Shown here: one piece after another, positions 8,356 to 17,422 of the stretch
How positions within the stretch are numbered: position 1 is the stretch's first letter
How the letters are laid out: every line of letters begins with the position of its first letter
Origin: Hyphomonas sediminis
GTDB lineage: Bacteria; Pseudomonadota; Alphaproteobacteria; Caulobacterales; Hyphomonadaceae
Assembly: GCF_019679475.1 (NCBI RefSeq)
Contig: NZ_JAIEZP010000001.1
Coordinates: 1,984,001-2,048,000 of the forward strand
Direction: 5' to 3'
Length of the DNA stretch: 64,000 nucleotides
Translations under genes and position numbers: made by a program
Notes under the pieces: generated by a model
Seen by the model: the letters and a program-made list of their open reading frames with translations, nothing else
Database searches by the model: none
What the model was told of the DNA's origin: nothing

Positions 8356-10758
8356 TCAGAACTTCTTCTTGAAGGTGACCCGGTATTCTGTGCCCTTGCC
8401 GGGCAGGACTGCCATATCCGAATAGGTGTCGGTGACCGGCTGGAAGTAGAGTTCGTCGAACAGGTTGTCGACATTGAAGGCAACCTCATAATCCTGGAAA
8501 GCGTAGAAGGCCGAGAGGTTCACCGTCTCATAAGCGGGCAGGACGATGGGGCTCGCGAGTTTGCCGGCGGTTTCCGAGACCGAGGTGATGCCGGCGGTGA
8601 CGCCGAACTGGCCCCAGTCATACGGGTCGGAAACATAGGAGCCGAAGAGGCTGACCACGGTTTTCGGGATCTGCTTGCTCTCATAGTCACCAGACTGGCC
8701 GACCGGGGACTGGGCGAAGTTGTAGATTGCGTAGGCGGCGCCGTAGCCGTCCACAGGATCGAGGCCCGTTGCCCAGACCGGGATGTAGAGGAAGCTCGCA
8801 TCCGGGCCTTTGACGGTGGTTTTCTGGCTGTTGCCGGCGAAGGTGAAGGAGAGATTGTCGGTGGCGAGCCAGCGGGCTTCGAGTTCGATACCCTTGGCGA
8901 CGGTGGCCGCGACGTTGTTGAACATCGAGAGGCGGGTGCGAGATTGTTCGTAGCCGGAGAGGCTGCCGACGAGTGTGCCGCCGAGGAGCTCGAACTTGAC
9001 GCCGCCTTCCTTCAGCTCGGAGTCCGAGATCCACTGATTGCCGCTGACGAGGCTGGGGGCGATGTCGCCGGCCTGTCCGATCTCGAGCGCGGCGGTTTCG
9101 GCATAGGTGACATAGGGGAAGAAGCCGTAGGGCAGGTTGAGGCTGAGGCTGGCGCTGTAGCTCAGCTCTTCCTGTCCGGCATCGAACGCGATGTTGCCGG
9201 GGCAGTAGCAGAGGGCGCCGGTGTCGATGGTGTTGACATCGTACCAGTCATACCGGCCACCGAGCAGCAGGTTGACGTATTGGCCGACGCTGATGTCGGA
9301 GAGGGCGAAGAGGCCCTTGTCGGTCCAGCTGGAGTCGACCGTCATGTCCCAACCTACGCCGATATTGCCCGGTTCGACCGAGAACGGATCGTCCATGATG
9401 TCGTTGGGCGTGGCGCCGTGGATGATGTCACGGCGGTCCAGCGCGATGTAGCCGGAGTTGTAGGTTTCCTTCTTGATCGCGTCCTGGCGGCGATAGCCGA
9501 AGCCGACCTTGTTGGTGGACTTGATGAAGGAGTCTTCGGTGCCGGTCTTGAAATTGTAGCTGACACGGCTTTCGGCGGCCCAGGCGTCGTAATCGGCGGG
9601 GAAGCCATAGCTGACGAAGCGCTGGTTTTCCATCGAGTCGTAGAACATCTCGAAGTCGAGCGAGCTCTCGCCGATGGCCTGCTCGGCCTTGAAATAGAGC
9701 GTGTTGGTGGTGGTTTTCGAGAAGTCCGCATCCGAGATGAAGATCGTGCGAGGGCTGAGCTTTGCCGTGCCGACGCCTTCGGTGAGCTGGAAGCGGGGAT
9801 CGACCGCCGGCGTGAAGCCGAAATAGCCGACAACGAAGCCACCGCCGGCCTCATCTGGCGTGATGCGGCCATTGCCATCGGTGTCGACGACGACGGTGTT
9901 GCGGCCAGTGATGTAGTTCTGGTTGTCGATCAGGTCCTGCGTGACGCGGTTCCAGCCGGGAGACTGAACGTAGCCGTCGGAGTCGAAATACTGGCCGCTC
10001 ATGGTGAGGGTCAGCGTGTCGGTGACATCATACTCGCCGGAGAGCTGTATCATCAGGTGTTCGGGCGATATGCCACGATAGAAGGAGTCGGAGTTTTCAT
10101 ACTCGACATAGGCATAGACCGCGCCGCGATCGGTGACGGGGATGCCGACCTGGCCGTTGGCGTTGAACTTGCCATATGAGCCGACGGTGACTTCGGCTGC
10201 GCCTTCGACTTCCTCGATGAAGGCATCGCCCGAGGCGCGACCGGTTTTCGGGATGATGTTGATGGCGCCGCCGACCTTGCCGGGACCAAAGGCGGGTGTG
10301 GGCGGCCCACGGACGATATCGACCTGGGACGCTGCGCCCAGCAGCGTCGGGTAGGTGCCGCGGTTTTCAACGCGCTTGAAGCCGTTGAAATAGGTTTCCG
10401 CGAGCGTGCCGCGCGCGTTGACCGAGCCTTTGACGCCATAATAGCTGCCCGTGAAGGTGCCCGGCGCGATGGCGATCAGGTCGTCGACTTCCTCGATGCC
10501 GTAGCGTTCCAGCGTCAGGTCGCTCACCAGCGTCGCGGAACGCGGGGTTTCCAGCAGGGACTTGCCCATGCCGAAGACGCTTTCACTGTTTGACTTCTCA
10601 AGCAGGCCGATCTTGTCGCCGACGATGACGACGGTATCGAGTACGGCGGTCTCGTCAGCGACTTCTTCCGTGGCCGGAGCAGGACCGTCTTCGGCCCATG
10701 CACCGTTGGCGATTGCGATAGCAGTCAGAACGCTCGTCAGGTGGTACAGTGCTCGCAT
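8356..10758 (-). CDS. TonB-dependent outer-membrane receptor with an EF-hand-like loop
   Basis: This 800-residue receptor has a signal peptide ending near WAEDG (residue about 22), a TonB-box-like segment (DTVVIVG, 41-47), a plug domain with VDIVRGPPTPAFGPGKVGGAINI, and a beta-barrel ending in an aromatic Phe, as outer-membrane insertion requires. Residues 291-302 (DTDGNGRITPDE) form a canonical 12-residue EF-hand calcium loop, probably in an extracellular loop of the barrel. It heads the minus-strand catabolic locus and probably imports the pathway substrate. Operator site B (10850-10871) lies 92 bp upstream of ATG 10758. Confidence 0.85.
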   Translation of the reverse strand: MRALYHLTSVLTAIAIANGAWAEDGPAPATEEVADETAVLDTVVIVGDKIGLLEKSNSESVFGMGKSLLETPRSATLVSDLTLERYGIEEVDDLIAIAPGTFTGSYYGVKGSVNARGTLAETYFNGFKRVENRGTYPTLLGAASQVDIVRGPPTPAFGPGKVGGAINIIPKTGRASGDAFIEEVEGAAEVTVGSYGKFNANGQVGIPVTDRGAVYAYVEYENSDSFYRGISPEHLMIQLSGEYDVTDTLTLTMSGQYFDSDGYVQSPGWNRVTQDLIDNQNYITGRNTVVVDTDGNGRITPDEAGGGFVVGYFGFTPAVDPRFQLTEGVGTAKLSPRTIFISDADFSKTTTNTLYFKAEQAIGESSLDFEMFYDSMENQRFVSYGFPADYDAWAAESRVSYNFKTGTEDSFIKSTNKVGFGYRRQDAIKKETYNSGYIALDRRDIIHGATPNDIMDDPFSVEPGNIGVGWDMTVDSSWTDKGLFALSDISVGQYVNLLLGGRYDWYDVNTIDTGALCYCPGNIAFDAGQEELSYSASLSLNLPYGFFPYVTYAETAALEIGQAGDIAPSLVSGNQWISDSELKEGGVKFELLGGTLVGSLSGYEQSRTRLSMFNNVAATVAKGIELEARWLATDNLSFTFAGNSQKTTVKGPDASFLYIPVWATGLDPVDGYGAAYAIYNFAQSPVGQSGDYESKQIPKTVVSLFGSYVSDPYDWGQFGVTAGITSVSETAGKLASPIVLPAYETVNLSAFYAFQDYEVAFNVDNLFDELYFQPVTDTYSDMAVLPGKGTEYRVTFKKKF

Positions 10759-10849
10759 GTCTCAGGACCCCTCATTGGCTGCGGCGGTTGCGTATGGGGT
10801 CAGTTCAGGGAGCTGGTGACGGAAAAACAGCGTCATCTGATATTTGTTC

Positions 10850-10871
10850 TAACATTTCAGTTAACATGTTC
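10850..10871. promoter_or_regulatory. Operator-like sequence upstream of TonB receptor (site B)
   Basis: This 22-bp sequence reads TAACATTT-CAGTTA-ACATGTTC. Its left half and central CAG match site A (4312-4333), and it matches site C (12018-12039) at 16 of 22 positions by eye. The remaining intergenic DNA here (10759-11126, 368 bp) is the leader and promoter region of the receptor plus the 3' flank of gntR. I see no gene in it. Confidence 0.5.
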
Positions 10872-11126
10872 AAATTCGAAGCAGGTCTGGAAGTCAGGCG
10901 CCTATCAATCGTGCGGCGCAGCATCGCAGGCGCAGCAAAAGGCGATCGACTGTCAGGTCGGCGCCGCAAGTTGCTGGGTTTGAAGCAGGCTCGAAGGGGC
11001 GCCTTGCCAGAAGGGCACTGATCTGCACGCGGCAGAAGACGGGCACGGAGATTGGATTGCCATCCAGTAAACGATTGCCTCAATCCTGAGCTGAGAACCG
11101 TATGCGTGCCTGATTTTTGAAGGGGA

Positions 11127-11840
11127 TCAGTCTGCCGACTTGTCGCCCATGACGACCAGCATGGCCTTCATCGCGGCCTTGCCGTCCCCACGCGCGATTG
11201 CCTTGGCGGCAATCCGGTGGTTGGCAATATCTTCCAGCCTGTCTTCGTCCGGCCGCGTGGTCATGGAGTAATACCAATAGCGCGCGGCCTTGTTGTGCAG
11301 GTTGATAACGATGCGGGCGAGGCTCAGATTGTGGCTGGCGATTGCCACGGCGCGGTGAAACTTCTGATCCATGGCGATGATGGCGCGGAAGTCGCGCCGC
11401 TTGGCGGCCGCCTCGGCCCCATCGAACGCGGTCATGATCTCTTCGACTTCAGCGCGGGTGGCGTGTTCGGCGGCCAGGAAGGCGGCGTGTGGCTCCAGCA
11501 GGCAGCGCACTTCATAGGCCTGTTGCACTTCCTGCACATCGATGGAGGCGACAATGGTGCCCGAGCGGGGACGCCGCAGGACCATGCCCTCAAGGGACAG
11601 GCGCGCCAGCGCATCGCGGACCCCGGCGACGCCGAGGCCATATTGCTTGGCGAGGCCAAGCTCATCGAGCCGTGCGCTTGGCGGGAGAATGCCGAGGATG
11701 ATGTCGAGCAGGATCTGCTCGTATGCCTTCGATTTCTGCAGGTCGGGTGCCCAGTCTTCCGTGTGGCGAACGTCGCTGAATCCCTGCTGATAAAATGGTG
11801 CCATGTCTTCCCTGGGCTTTATCTTTGTTTGTGTGCCCAT
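11127..11840 (-). CDS. GntR-family transcriptional regulator (FCD/FadR-type)
   Basis: This 237-residue regulator has an N-terminal winged helix (about residues 38-105, with LDELGLAKQYGLGVAGVRDALARLSLEGMV) and a C-terminal all-helical FCD ligand domain (R112, D153, H157 and the later NHR are candidate metal/ligand residues). FCD regulators usually sense carboxylates or pathway intermediates. It lies directly upstream of the TonB receptor on the same strand and is the obvious local regulator of the catabolic locus. The operator-like sites do not resemble the FadR TGGTnnnACCA type, so the match of regulator to site is unproven. Confidence 0.85.
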   Translation of the reverse strand: MGTQTKIKPREDMAPFYQQGFSDVRHTEDWAPDLQKSKAYEQILLDIILGILPPSARLDELGLAKQYGLGVAGVRDALARLSLEGMVLRRPRSGTIVASIDVQEVQQAYEVRCLLEPHAAFLAAEHATRAEVEEIMTAFDGAEAAAKRRDFRAIIAMDQKFHRAVAIASHNLSLARIVINLHNKAARYWYYSMTTRPDEDRLEDIANHRIAAKAIARGDGKAAMKAMLVVMGDKSAD

Positions 11841-12017
11841 GATGTCTGCTCCCTTGGCCTGCGCATTTTTTATACCGGCAGGCTCTGTTATCGTGTTGGT
11901 TGTGACAAGCCCATCCTCAAATTGCGCGAGGCTGCGCTGGGTTTTGCCTCATGTTTTGCTCGCCTAATACGCACGCAGGCCGCCGAGTGGCCAACTGGCG
12001 CTCGTAGAACAAGTGTC

Positions 12018-12039
12018 AAACATATCAGCTAACATATCA
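12018..12039. promoter_or_regulatory. Operator-like direct/inverted repeat between gntR and phoD (site C)
   Basis: AACATATCAGC occurs twice in direct repeat (12019-12029 and 12031-12041), and the 22-bp unit AAACATAT-CAGCTA-ACATATCA aligns with sites A and B. It lies 178 bp upstream of gntR and 67 bp upstream of phoD, so it could regulate either. The whole divergent region (11841-12105) holds no other feature that I can support. Confidence 0.45.
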
Positions 12040-12105
12040 GCGTTGCGGCGGCATCCATAGATTTGCAGGGTGCGCGTTGTCCTGAAACTGACCGGAGAAT
12101 GATTG

Positions 12106-13803
12106 ATGGCGGAAAAGCGCCCAAAAAGCCCACTGAACTCAGGTATCAGCCGCCGTGAGGCGTTGTTGGGACTGGGCAGTGGTTTCACCCTGCTGGGCGG
12201 ATGCAGGACAACCCGGCAGGCGCCGACGGTCGATGCGGAGTTCACTTCGGGTGTGGCGAGTGGCGACCCGACGAGCAATTCTGTAGTGATCTGGACGCGG
12301 GCCTATGCGCCTGAAGTTGGATCAGTTCCCGTTGCCTTCGAGGTGGCCGAAGATGCCGGTTTCGAGAAGATCGTCCGCAGGGGCACTGCGCTGACGAGCG
12401 CGGCGCGGGACTATACCGTGAAGGTGGATGTCGAATCGCTGAAACCGGGGCAGCAGTATCATTACCGCTTCAAGGCGGGCGCGAATGTTTCCCCCAGTGG
12501 CAAGACGCGGACGCTGAAGGACGTTTCGGGACATCAGGTGCGCCTGGCGGTTGCCTCCTGCGCCAACTTCGCCTCAGGATTTTACAACGCCTATCGGACC
12601 ATAGCCGAGACGCCCGACCTCGATGCGGTGGTCCATCTTGGGGACTATATCTACGAGTATGGCCCGGACGGATATGACGGAGCGACGGGCCGGCGCATCG
12701 GGCGGATACCAGAGCCGGCGCATGACACGGTGACGCTGGAGGATTACCGCGCACGTTTTGCCTGCTATCGCCGTGACCCGGACCTGCAGGCAGCCCATGC
12801 GGCGGCGCCTTTCATCACTATCTGGGACGATCACGAGACGGCCAATAACAGCTGGTCTGGCGGCGCGGGCAACCACAAGGAAGACACTCAGGGGAGCTGG
12901 GAGGCGCGTTGTGACGCGGCGCTGCAGGCTTATTTCGAGTGGCTGCCGATGCGCGACCCCAAGCCGGGGCAGGCGGCCAAGACGCTGACGCGGACGTACG
13001 AGTTCGGCGACATTGCCTCACTGATCCTGATCGAATCCCGCCTGACCGGGCGCGGCGAGCCGCTGAGCTATTCCGGGATGACCGATCCGGAAGCCTTCGA
13101 GAAAGGGCCGCTGGCCGACCCGGCGCGCACGCTGTTGGGCGCGCCGCAGGAGGCCTGGCTGGACGGAGAGCTGAAACGCTCCACCGCCGCGGGAATCGCC
13201 TGGCAGGTGCTGGGCAACCAGACCGTGATGGCGCCGATGCGCACACCCGACTACATGGCCATCCTGCCGGAGGACATCCTTGGGCCAGTGCGAGAGAAGG
13301 GCGGATATGGCCTGCGCTGGATCGAACGGTCCAGCCTCGGCCTGCCGGTGAACCTAGATTCCTGGGATGGGTATCCGGCAGCGCGCGAGCGCCTGCTTAA
13401 CTCGGCTGTTGAGGCCGAGGCCAATCTGGTGGTGCTGTCGGGCGACAGCCACATGTTCTGGGCAAGCGACCTTTACCGCGAGAGCGACCGGCGGCTGGCA
13501 GGCATGGAGTTTGCCACGGGCAGTATCACCTCGCCCGGCGGCTATGAGAATCTCACCAGTGATCCGCGCATCTTCGACATCGCCGCCGAAGCGATCCCGC
13601 AAAAGAACGAAGGCGTTCGGTTTGCCAATGTGAAGGACAAGGGCTTCATCCTGCTGACCCTGACACGCCAGACCGTGGAGGCTGACTATGTGGGTATGAG
13701 CACCGTGCATTCGAAAGACTTCGAAGCGCGCACCTTCATGACGGCAAGGGCCGAGCGCGATGAGCATGGGCACGCGGGCGGCATCAGCATCTCGCCCCGG
13801 TAA
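12106..13803 (+). CDS. phoD: PhoD-like alkaline phosphatase/phosphodiesterase
   Basis: This 565-residue exported phosphatase starts with a twin-arginine signal (SRREALLGLG) followed by a lipobox-like LLGGC, so it is probably Tat-exported and lipid-anchored. An N-terminal beta domain (about 45-145) is followed by the metallophosphatase core: ASCANF, HLGDYIYEYG, WDDHETANNSW and SGDSHMFWA, the PhoD metal-binding blocks. ATG 12106 has a GGAGA site 8 bases upstream; the TTG three bases earlier is less likely. It would release phosphate from phosphoesters in the periplasm or at the surface. A second, unrelated phosphatase (PhoX) occurs at 43159. Confidence 0.9.
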   Translation: MAEKRPKSPLNSGISRREALLGLGSGFTLLGGCRTTRQAPTVDAEFTSGVASGDPTSNSVVIWTRAYAPEVGSVPVAFEVAEDAGFEKIVRRGTALTSAARDYTVKVDVESLKPGQQYHYRFKAGANVSPSGKTRTLKDVSGHQVRLAVASCANFASGFYNAYRTIAETPDLDAVVHLGDYIYEYGPDGYDGATGRRIGRIPEPAHDTVTLEDYRARFACYRRDPDLQAAHAAAPFITIWDDHETANNSWSGGAGNHKEDTQGSWEARCDAALQAYFEWLPMRDPKPGQAAKTLTRTYEFGDIASLILIESRLTGRGEPLSYSGMTDPEAFEKGPLADPARTLLGAPQEAWLDGELKRSTAAGIAWQVLGNQTVMAPMRTPDYMAILPEDILGPVREKGGYGLRWIERSSLGLPVNLDSWDGYPAARERLLNSAVEAEANLVVLSGDSHMFWASDLYRESDRRLAGMEFATGSITSPGGYENLTSDPRIFDIAAEAIPQKNEGVRFANVKDKGFILLTLTRQTVEADYVGMSTVHSKDFEARTFMTARAERDEHGHAGGISISPR

Positions 13804-13833
13804 GGCGTCGTTTACGCGCCACGGAGGGCAGAC

Positions 13834-13875
13834 AAAAAAGAACTGGCCGCGAACCGGTTTCGGTCGCGGCCAGTT
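13834..13875 (-). terminator. Intrinsic terminator of the TonB receptor gene
   Basis: A perfect 12-bp stem (13841-13852 with 13864-13875, AACTGGCCGCGA and its complement) lies just downstream of the receptor stop. On the minus strand it is followed by six T (13834-13839). It also faces the phoD 3' end and could act weakly in the other direction. Confidence 0.85.
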
Positions 13876-13891
13876 TCCAGGAGGAAGGCTA

Positions 13892-16423
13892 TCAGAAGCG
13901 GTAGGTGAGGGCAGCGCCGTAGGTGCGCGGCTTGTTGCTGTAGCGCACGACGACGTTGGCATTCGTCGTGACCTGCTGAGTGTAATACTCGTCCGTCAGG
14001 TTCTGACCCCAGATCGAGAACTCCCACGTATCGTTCAGCGTGTAGAGGCCGATCGAGCCATTGAGGGTGCCGTAGGAGTCGATGTCGTAGAGCGGATCAT
14101 CCGGATTGCCGGCGGTCGAGTCGCTCTGCCAGCGGCCGCTAAGCGAACCGCGCACGCCGAGGGTCTCCGTGACCGGACGGTCGTAGAGAAGGGCGCCGCT
14201 GAGGCTCGTTTCCGGGCTGTAGAGGAAGGGATCGCCAGCGCGGCTGGTCGGCAGACCGAAGCTGTCGGAGGTGTCGAATTCCTTGATCTCCGTCTTGAGC
14301 AGCGTGAGGCCGCCCATCGCAGTGAGGTTTTCGTTGATCAGCCAGGTAATCTCCGTCTCGAAACCATAGGCTTCCGACTTCGGAACGTTCTGCAGGCGCG
14401 AGAGGGCGCGATAGATCGGATCCGGGAAGAAGGATGCCACTTGCTTGTCTTCATAGTCATAGAAGAACAGCGAGCTGTTGGTCTGGAGGCGCTGGTTGAA
14501 GAACTGAGCCTTCAGGCCGGCTTCATAGGCGAGCAGGCCTTCCTGCGTAGCGGGTGCGTTCTGCTCGGATTTGGAGGCCGCGTTCACCGGTGTGGAGGCC
14601 GACTTGTAGCCCTGGGTCACCGACGCGAAGAGCAGCATGTTGTCCTGCGGGGTCCAGTTACCGACGATCCGCCAGCTGACGTTGTCTTCCTTGGTGCTCG
14701 AGGTGACCGGACCGAAGGTGTTGGTGGTCACGTCGTATGTGTTGCAGCCGTTTTCCAGCAAAGCGGCCGGGGGCGCCGAGAGGCCGTAGATGCCGGTGAA
14801 GAACACGCGGTTGAACACGTTGATGTTGGGCTGCATGGAGCCGTTCACGTCCGCCGAGCAGCCCACATAGTTCTGCTTATCTTCGGTGTAGCGGATACCG
14901 GTGGTCACCGAGAATTCCGGCGTGATTTCCCAGTCTGCATTAGCAAAGATGCTCTGCGTGGTCGTTTCGAAGTCACCGCTGTCGCGGTAGGTCTGGAACG
15001 AGTTCAGCAGTTCGGCAGCGGTGTACGGCAGGCCGGTTTCCGGGTCGCGGTTAACGAGGGCAACCAGTGGGCCGACGACGGCAGGGTCGAAGCCCAGAGC
15101 CGCTGGGTTGACGGTGAGCAGATACGCAGCGGTCGAAATGAAGTTCGAGTTGGCGTTATCGCGCAGCATCGTGCGGTTCGTGTCGAGGGTTTCGTCCTTG
15201 CCGTAATAGGCGCCGACGAGCCAGTTGACGCGATCGGTCTGGCCTTCGAGGCGCAGTTCCTGGCTGAACGACTTGATCTCGCCGTCAATGTCCTGGTTCA
15301 GGATCTGGTAGGGCGCGCCGGAGAAGTCGAGGACCGCCTTGCGCTCCAGCTTGTTATAGCCGGTGAGCGAGACGAGCGTCAGGTCGTTGTCGAAGGTGTA
15401 GTTAATACCGGCACGGAAGGCGTGGAAGGAAGAGTCTTCCTTGTTGTCGTCCGTCATGCCTGGAACGCCGCCGATCGTCTGAGCGCGGACGTGGTAAGGC
15501 ACCCAGTCGGCATCTTCAGCGCTGGTGGGGCGGTTGTTCTGGAGGAAGGCCACGAGGCCCGGCGCGTTGAAGCCGGATGTTGCCGATGGGCCAGACGTAC
15601 CCGGAACGATGAAGGTCGGGTCCGTGCTGGGCGTCAGGCCGATGCCCTGGGCGGCGATGGTGTCGGACTTGTTGATCCAGCCGTTGTAGCTGAGGTTCAC
15701 GTCCAGCTTGTCCGTTGGCTGAAGGGCCACAGCAGCGCGGAATCCGAGCTTGTCGACCGTGCCGCGATCTTCGTCCGGGCGGGACATCGAGCGTTGCCAG
15801 CCTTCATCGCTGTTTTCACTGCGGATGGCGAAGCGTGCCTGGACCGTTTCGGAGATCGGCAGGTTGATCATGCCTTCGAGGTTCCAGGTGTCGTAATTGC
15901 CGACTTCGGCTTTCGCCATGGCCTGGAATTCGTCGACCGGTTTGTTGGTGACAACGTTGATCAGGCCGGCGGTGGTGTTGCGGCCGAACAGGGTGCCCTG
16001 CGGACCTTTCAGAACCTCAACGCGGGAAACGTCAAAGACCGGGCCGGAGTTCATGAACGGGTAGGGGTAGGCAACCTCGTCGACATAGGTACCGACGGTG
16101 GAGGTGGCCGAGAGGTTGATCGTGTTGAAGCCGATGCCGCGCAGCGTGTAGGTCGGCACGCCCTGATAGGACTGGGAGACCGAGAAGCCTGGGACGACGG
16201 TGGTGAGGTCTTCGACCGAATTGATGTTCAGCTGGTTCAGCGTGTCTTCACCAAAGGCCTGAATCGCCATCGGAACGTCCTGAGCGGACTCTTCGCGGCG
16301 GTTGGCTGTAACGGTGATCGAGCCGAGCTTGAGATCGGAATCGCTGGTCGTGGATTCGGTGGCAGCGGGGGCTGCTTCCGGGGCCGTCGTTTCCTGCGCG
16401 ATGGCCGGCATGGACAGCGTCAT
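13892..16423 (-). CDS. TonB-dependent receptor; signal peptide frameshifted at its 5' end
   Basis: The 843-residue frame has a plug (VEVLKGPQGTLFGRNTTAGLINVVT) and a barrel ending in YRF, typical of the large sphingomonad/Hyphomonas receptor family. It begins with a TonB-box-like SITVTANRR. The frame's first ATG (16423) lies inside a signal peptide: upstream in the same frame is the hydrophobic LVVFVFGGASALA, with no start codon. The well-placed start, ATG 16481 with GGAGG six bases upstream, encodes MKRHKPF but is in another frame. Losing one base, for example from the CCC (16464-16466 on the complement), would give M-K-R-H-K-P-LVVFVFGG..., a normal signal peptide. The real gene is thus 13892-16481 with a frameshift or sequencing error. 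Confidence 0.85.
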   Translation of the reverse strand: MTLSMPAIAQETTAPEAAPAATESTTSDSDLKLGSITVTANRREESAQDVPMAIQAFGEDTLNQLNINSVEDLTTVVPGFSVSQSYQGVPTYTLRGIGFNTINLSATSTVGTYVDEVAYPYPFMNSGPVFDVSRVEVLKGPQGTLFGRNTTAGLINVVTNKPVDEFQAMAKAEVGNYDTWNLEGMINLPISETVQARFAIRSENSDEGWQRSMSRPDEDRGTVDKLGFRAAVALQPTDKLDVNLSYNGWINKSDTIAAQGIGLTPSTDPTFIVPGTSGPSATSGFNAPGLVAFLQNNRPTSAEDADWVPYHVRAQTIGGVPGMTDDNKEDSSFHAFRAGINYTFDNDLTLVSLTGYNKLERKAVLDFSGAPYQILNQDIDGEIKSFSQELRLEGQTDRVNWLVGAYYGKDETLDTNRTMLRDNANSNFISTAAYLLTVNPAALGFDPAVVGPLVALVNRDPETGLPYTAAELLNSFQTYRDSGDFETTTQSIFANADWEITPEFSVTTGIRYTEDKQNYVGCSADVNGSMQPNINVFNRVFFTGIYGLSAPPAALLENGCNTYDVTTNTFGPVTSSTKEDNVSWRIVGNWTPQDNMLLFASVTQGYKSASTPVNAASKSEQNAPATQEGLLAYEAGLKAQFFNQRLQTNSSLFFYDYEDKQVASFFPDPIYRALSRLQNVPKSEAYGFETEITWLINENLTAMGGLTLLKTEIKEFDTSDSFGLPTSRAGDPFLYSPETSLSGALLYDRPVTETLGVRGSLSGRWQSDSTAGNPDDPLYDIDSYGTLNGSIGLYTLNDTWEFSIWGQNLTDEYYTQQVTTNANVVVRYSNKPRTYGAALTYRF

Positions 16424-16676
16424 GGCGAGCGCCGAAGCACCGCCGAATACAAATACGACTAAAGGGTTTATGACGTTTCATGGATTTCCTCCGCAACGTC
16501 TGCTCTGGGAGGGCGGCAGACTTTTTCAGTGAGGAACGGTTTCCGTATGTTCAGGCCAGAAACAAGCTATCGAAAATGATAGTGTTGCGCGTACCTCACA
16601 CCCGCTCTGGTCGCAAAGGCGGAAATTTACGCTCCAGAGGCGTAATATTGGCCCGACATCAACTATTTGATGCCCA

Positions 16677-17252
16677 TCAAGGGATTGGAAGCTTGTCGGA
16701 AGTTACATCTTCCAGACAAGCCCTGACATCGCCGAGATCGGCCAGGAGGATGTTTCCGCGATGGAACATGCCATCCTGAAGGGCCTGTCCATCGGTGGCA
16801 AGCGAATCAAGGGCAAGGGGCGAGATGCTCCGGGCGCCTGAGAGGTAGAGAATGCGTCCGCCAGCGTCGTTCACCTCCGGGCGCCGGGCGAGCGCTTCCC
16901 GCAGGTCATCGAGGCTGTTTGTGGCGGTTGCTGCAGAGTCGCGCATGGTCACCGCATTCTGGAAGAGCAGGTTATAGAAGCCGGCCGCTTCCTCGTCCCC
17001 CCGCCGGCGCGCGGCGGTGGTCTCGTTCAGGGCGCGGGCGGCAAAGACAGCGGCATTCGACCGGAGCTGGGCTGCGGCGCCCGAGCAGGTGCTCGCGTCA
17101 TTATATGTCTTCTGGAAGGCATTCAGCTTCGGGCCGAAGAGCTGGTCCGGCGGCGTGAGGACGACGCCGGTGTCTGCTCCCTGCGCGGCGCTGGGCGCCG
17201 CAAGCAGAAAGCAGGCGAGGCCAGCAGCGAAGAGGGGCTTTCGTCTTGTCAT
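16677..17252 (-). CDS. Small exported protein of unknown function
   Basis: This 191-residue protein has a clear signal peptide (TRRKPLFAAGLACFLLAAPSAAQ, cut near residue 25). The mature part is mostly helical and Ala/Arg/Asp-rich, with two Cys that could pair. I recognise no domain. ATG 17252 lies 170 bp from the divergent kinase gene, and the C-tract repeats at 17288-17317 sit 36-65 bp upstream of it, so the two-component system could also influence this gene. A short hairpin (CATCAA-ctat-TTGATG, 16657-16672) follows its stop without a T-run. The 250 bp upstream of the next receptor (16424-16676) hold only this hairpin and a small repeat, CTATC-gaaaat-GATAG (16567-16582). Confidence 0.65.
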   Translation of the reverse strand: MTRRKPLFAAGLACFLLAAPSAAQGADTGVVLTPPDQLFGPKLNAFQKTYNDASTCSGAAAQLRSNAAVFAARALNETTAARRRGDEEAAGFYNLLFQNAVTMRDSAATATNSLDDLREALARRPEVNDAGGRILYLSGARSISPLALDSLATDGQALQDGMFHRGNILLADLGDVRACLEDVTSDKLPIP

Positions 17253-17287
17253 ACGGGGCTCCCGGAATTGCGAGCATTATCGCCGGT

Positions 17288-17317
17288 CCCCCAGATTTGG
17301 GATAACCCCCGTTCCGG
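17288..17317. promoter_or_regulatory. Tandem C-tract motif upstream of the histidine kinase gene
   Basis: On the plus strand CCCCCAGATTTGG (17288-17300) is followed by CCCCCGTTCCGG (17306-17317). The same motif, CCCCC-(n)-(A/T)TCCGG, occurs twice upstream of the response regulator gene at 20047-20098, in the same orientation relative to the downstream start and at a similar distance (about 105-135 bp here, 103-154 bp there). This is a candidate binding site for the response regulator. Confidence 0.5.
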
Positions 17318-17422
17318 GGGTGGACGGCAAGGAGGCGCTGGGCTGCACGCTGCCGGCGCCAGCGGTTTACTTTCGCCGCCATGCGCCCTCTATGAAGGAC
17401 TGTGCAAAGGGGAATGCCGGGG

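Noticed and set aside
6800-8425. 541-codon frame opposite the M20 and isochorismatase-like genes
   Set aside because: It spans two well-supported genes and their junction and has no recognisable domain.
13760-16462. 900-codon plus-strand open frame antisense to the second TonB receptor
   Set aside because: It mirrors the codons of a clearly conserved receptor, shows no domain, and has the Gly/Arg/Ala/Val/Asp-rich composition typical of antisense frames in high-GC DNA.
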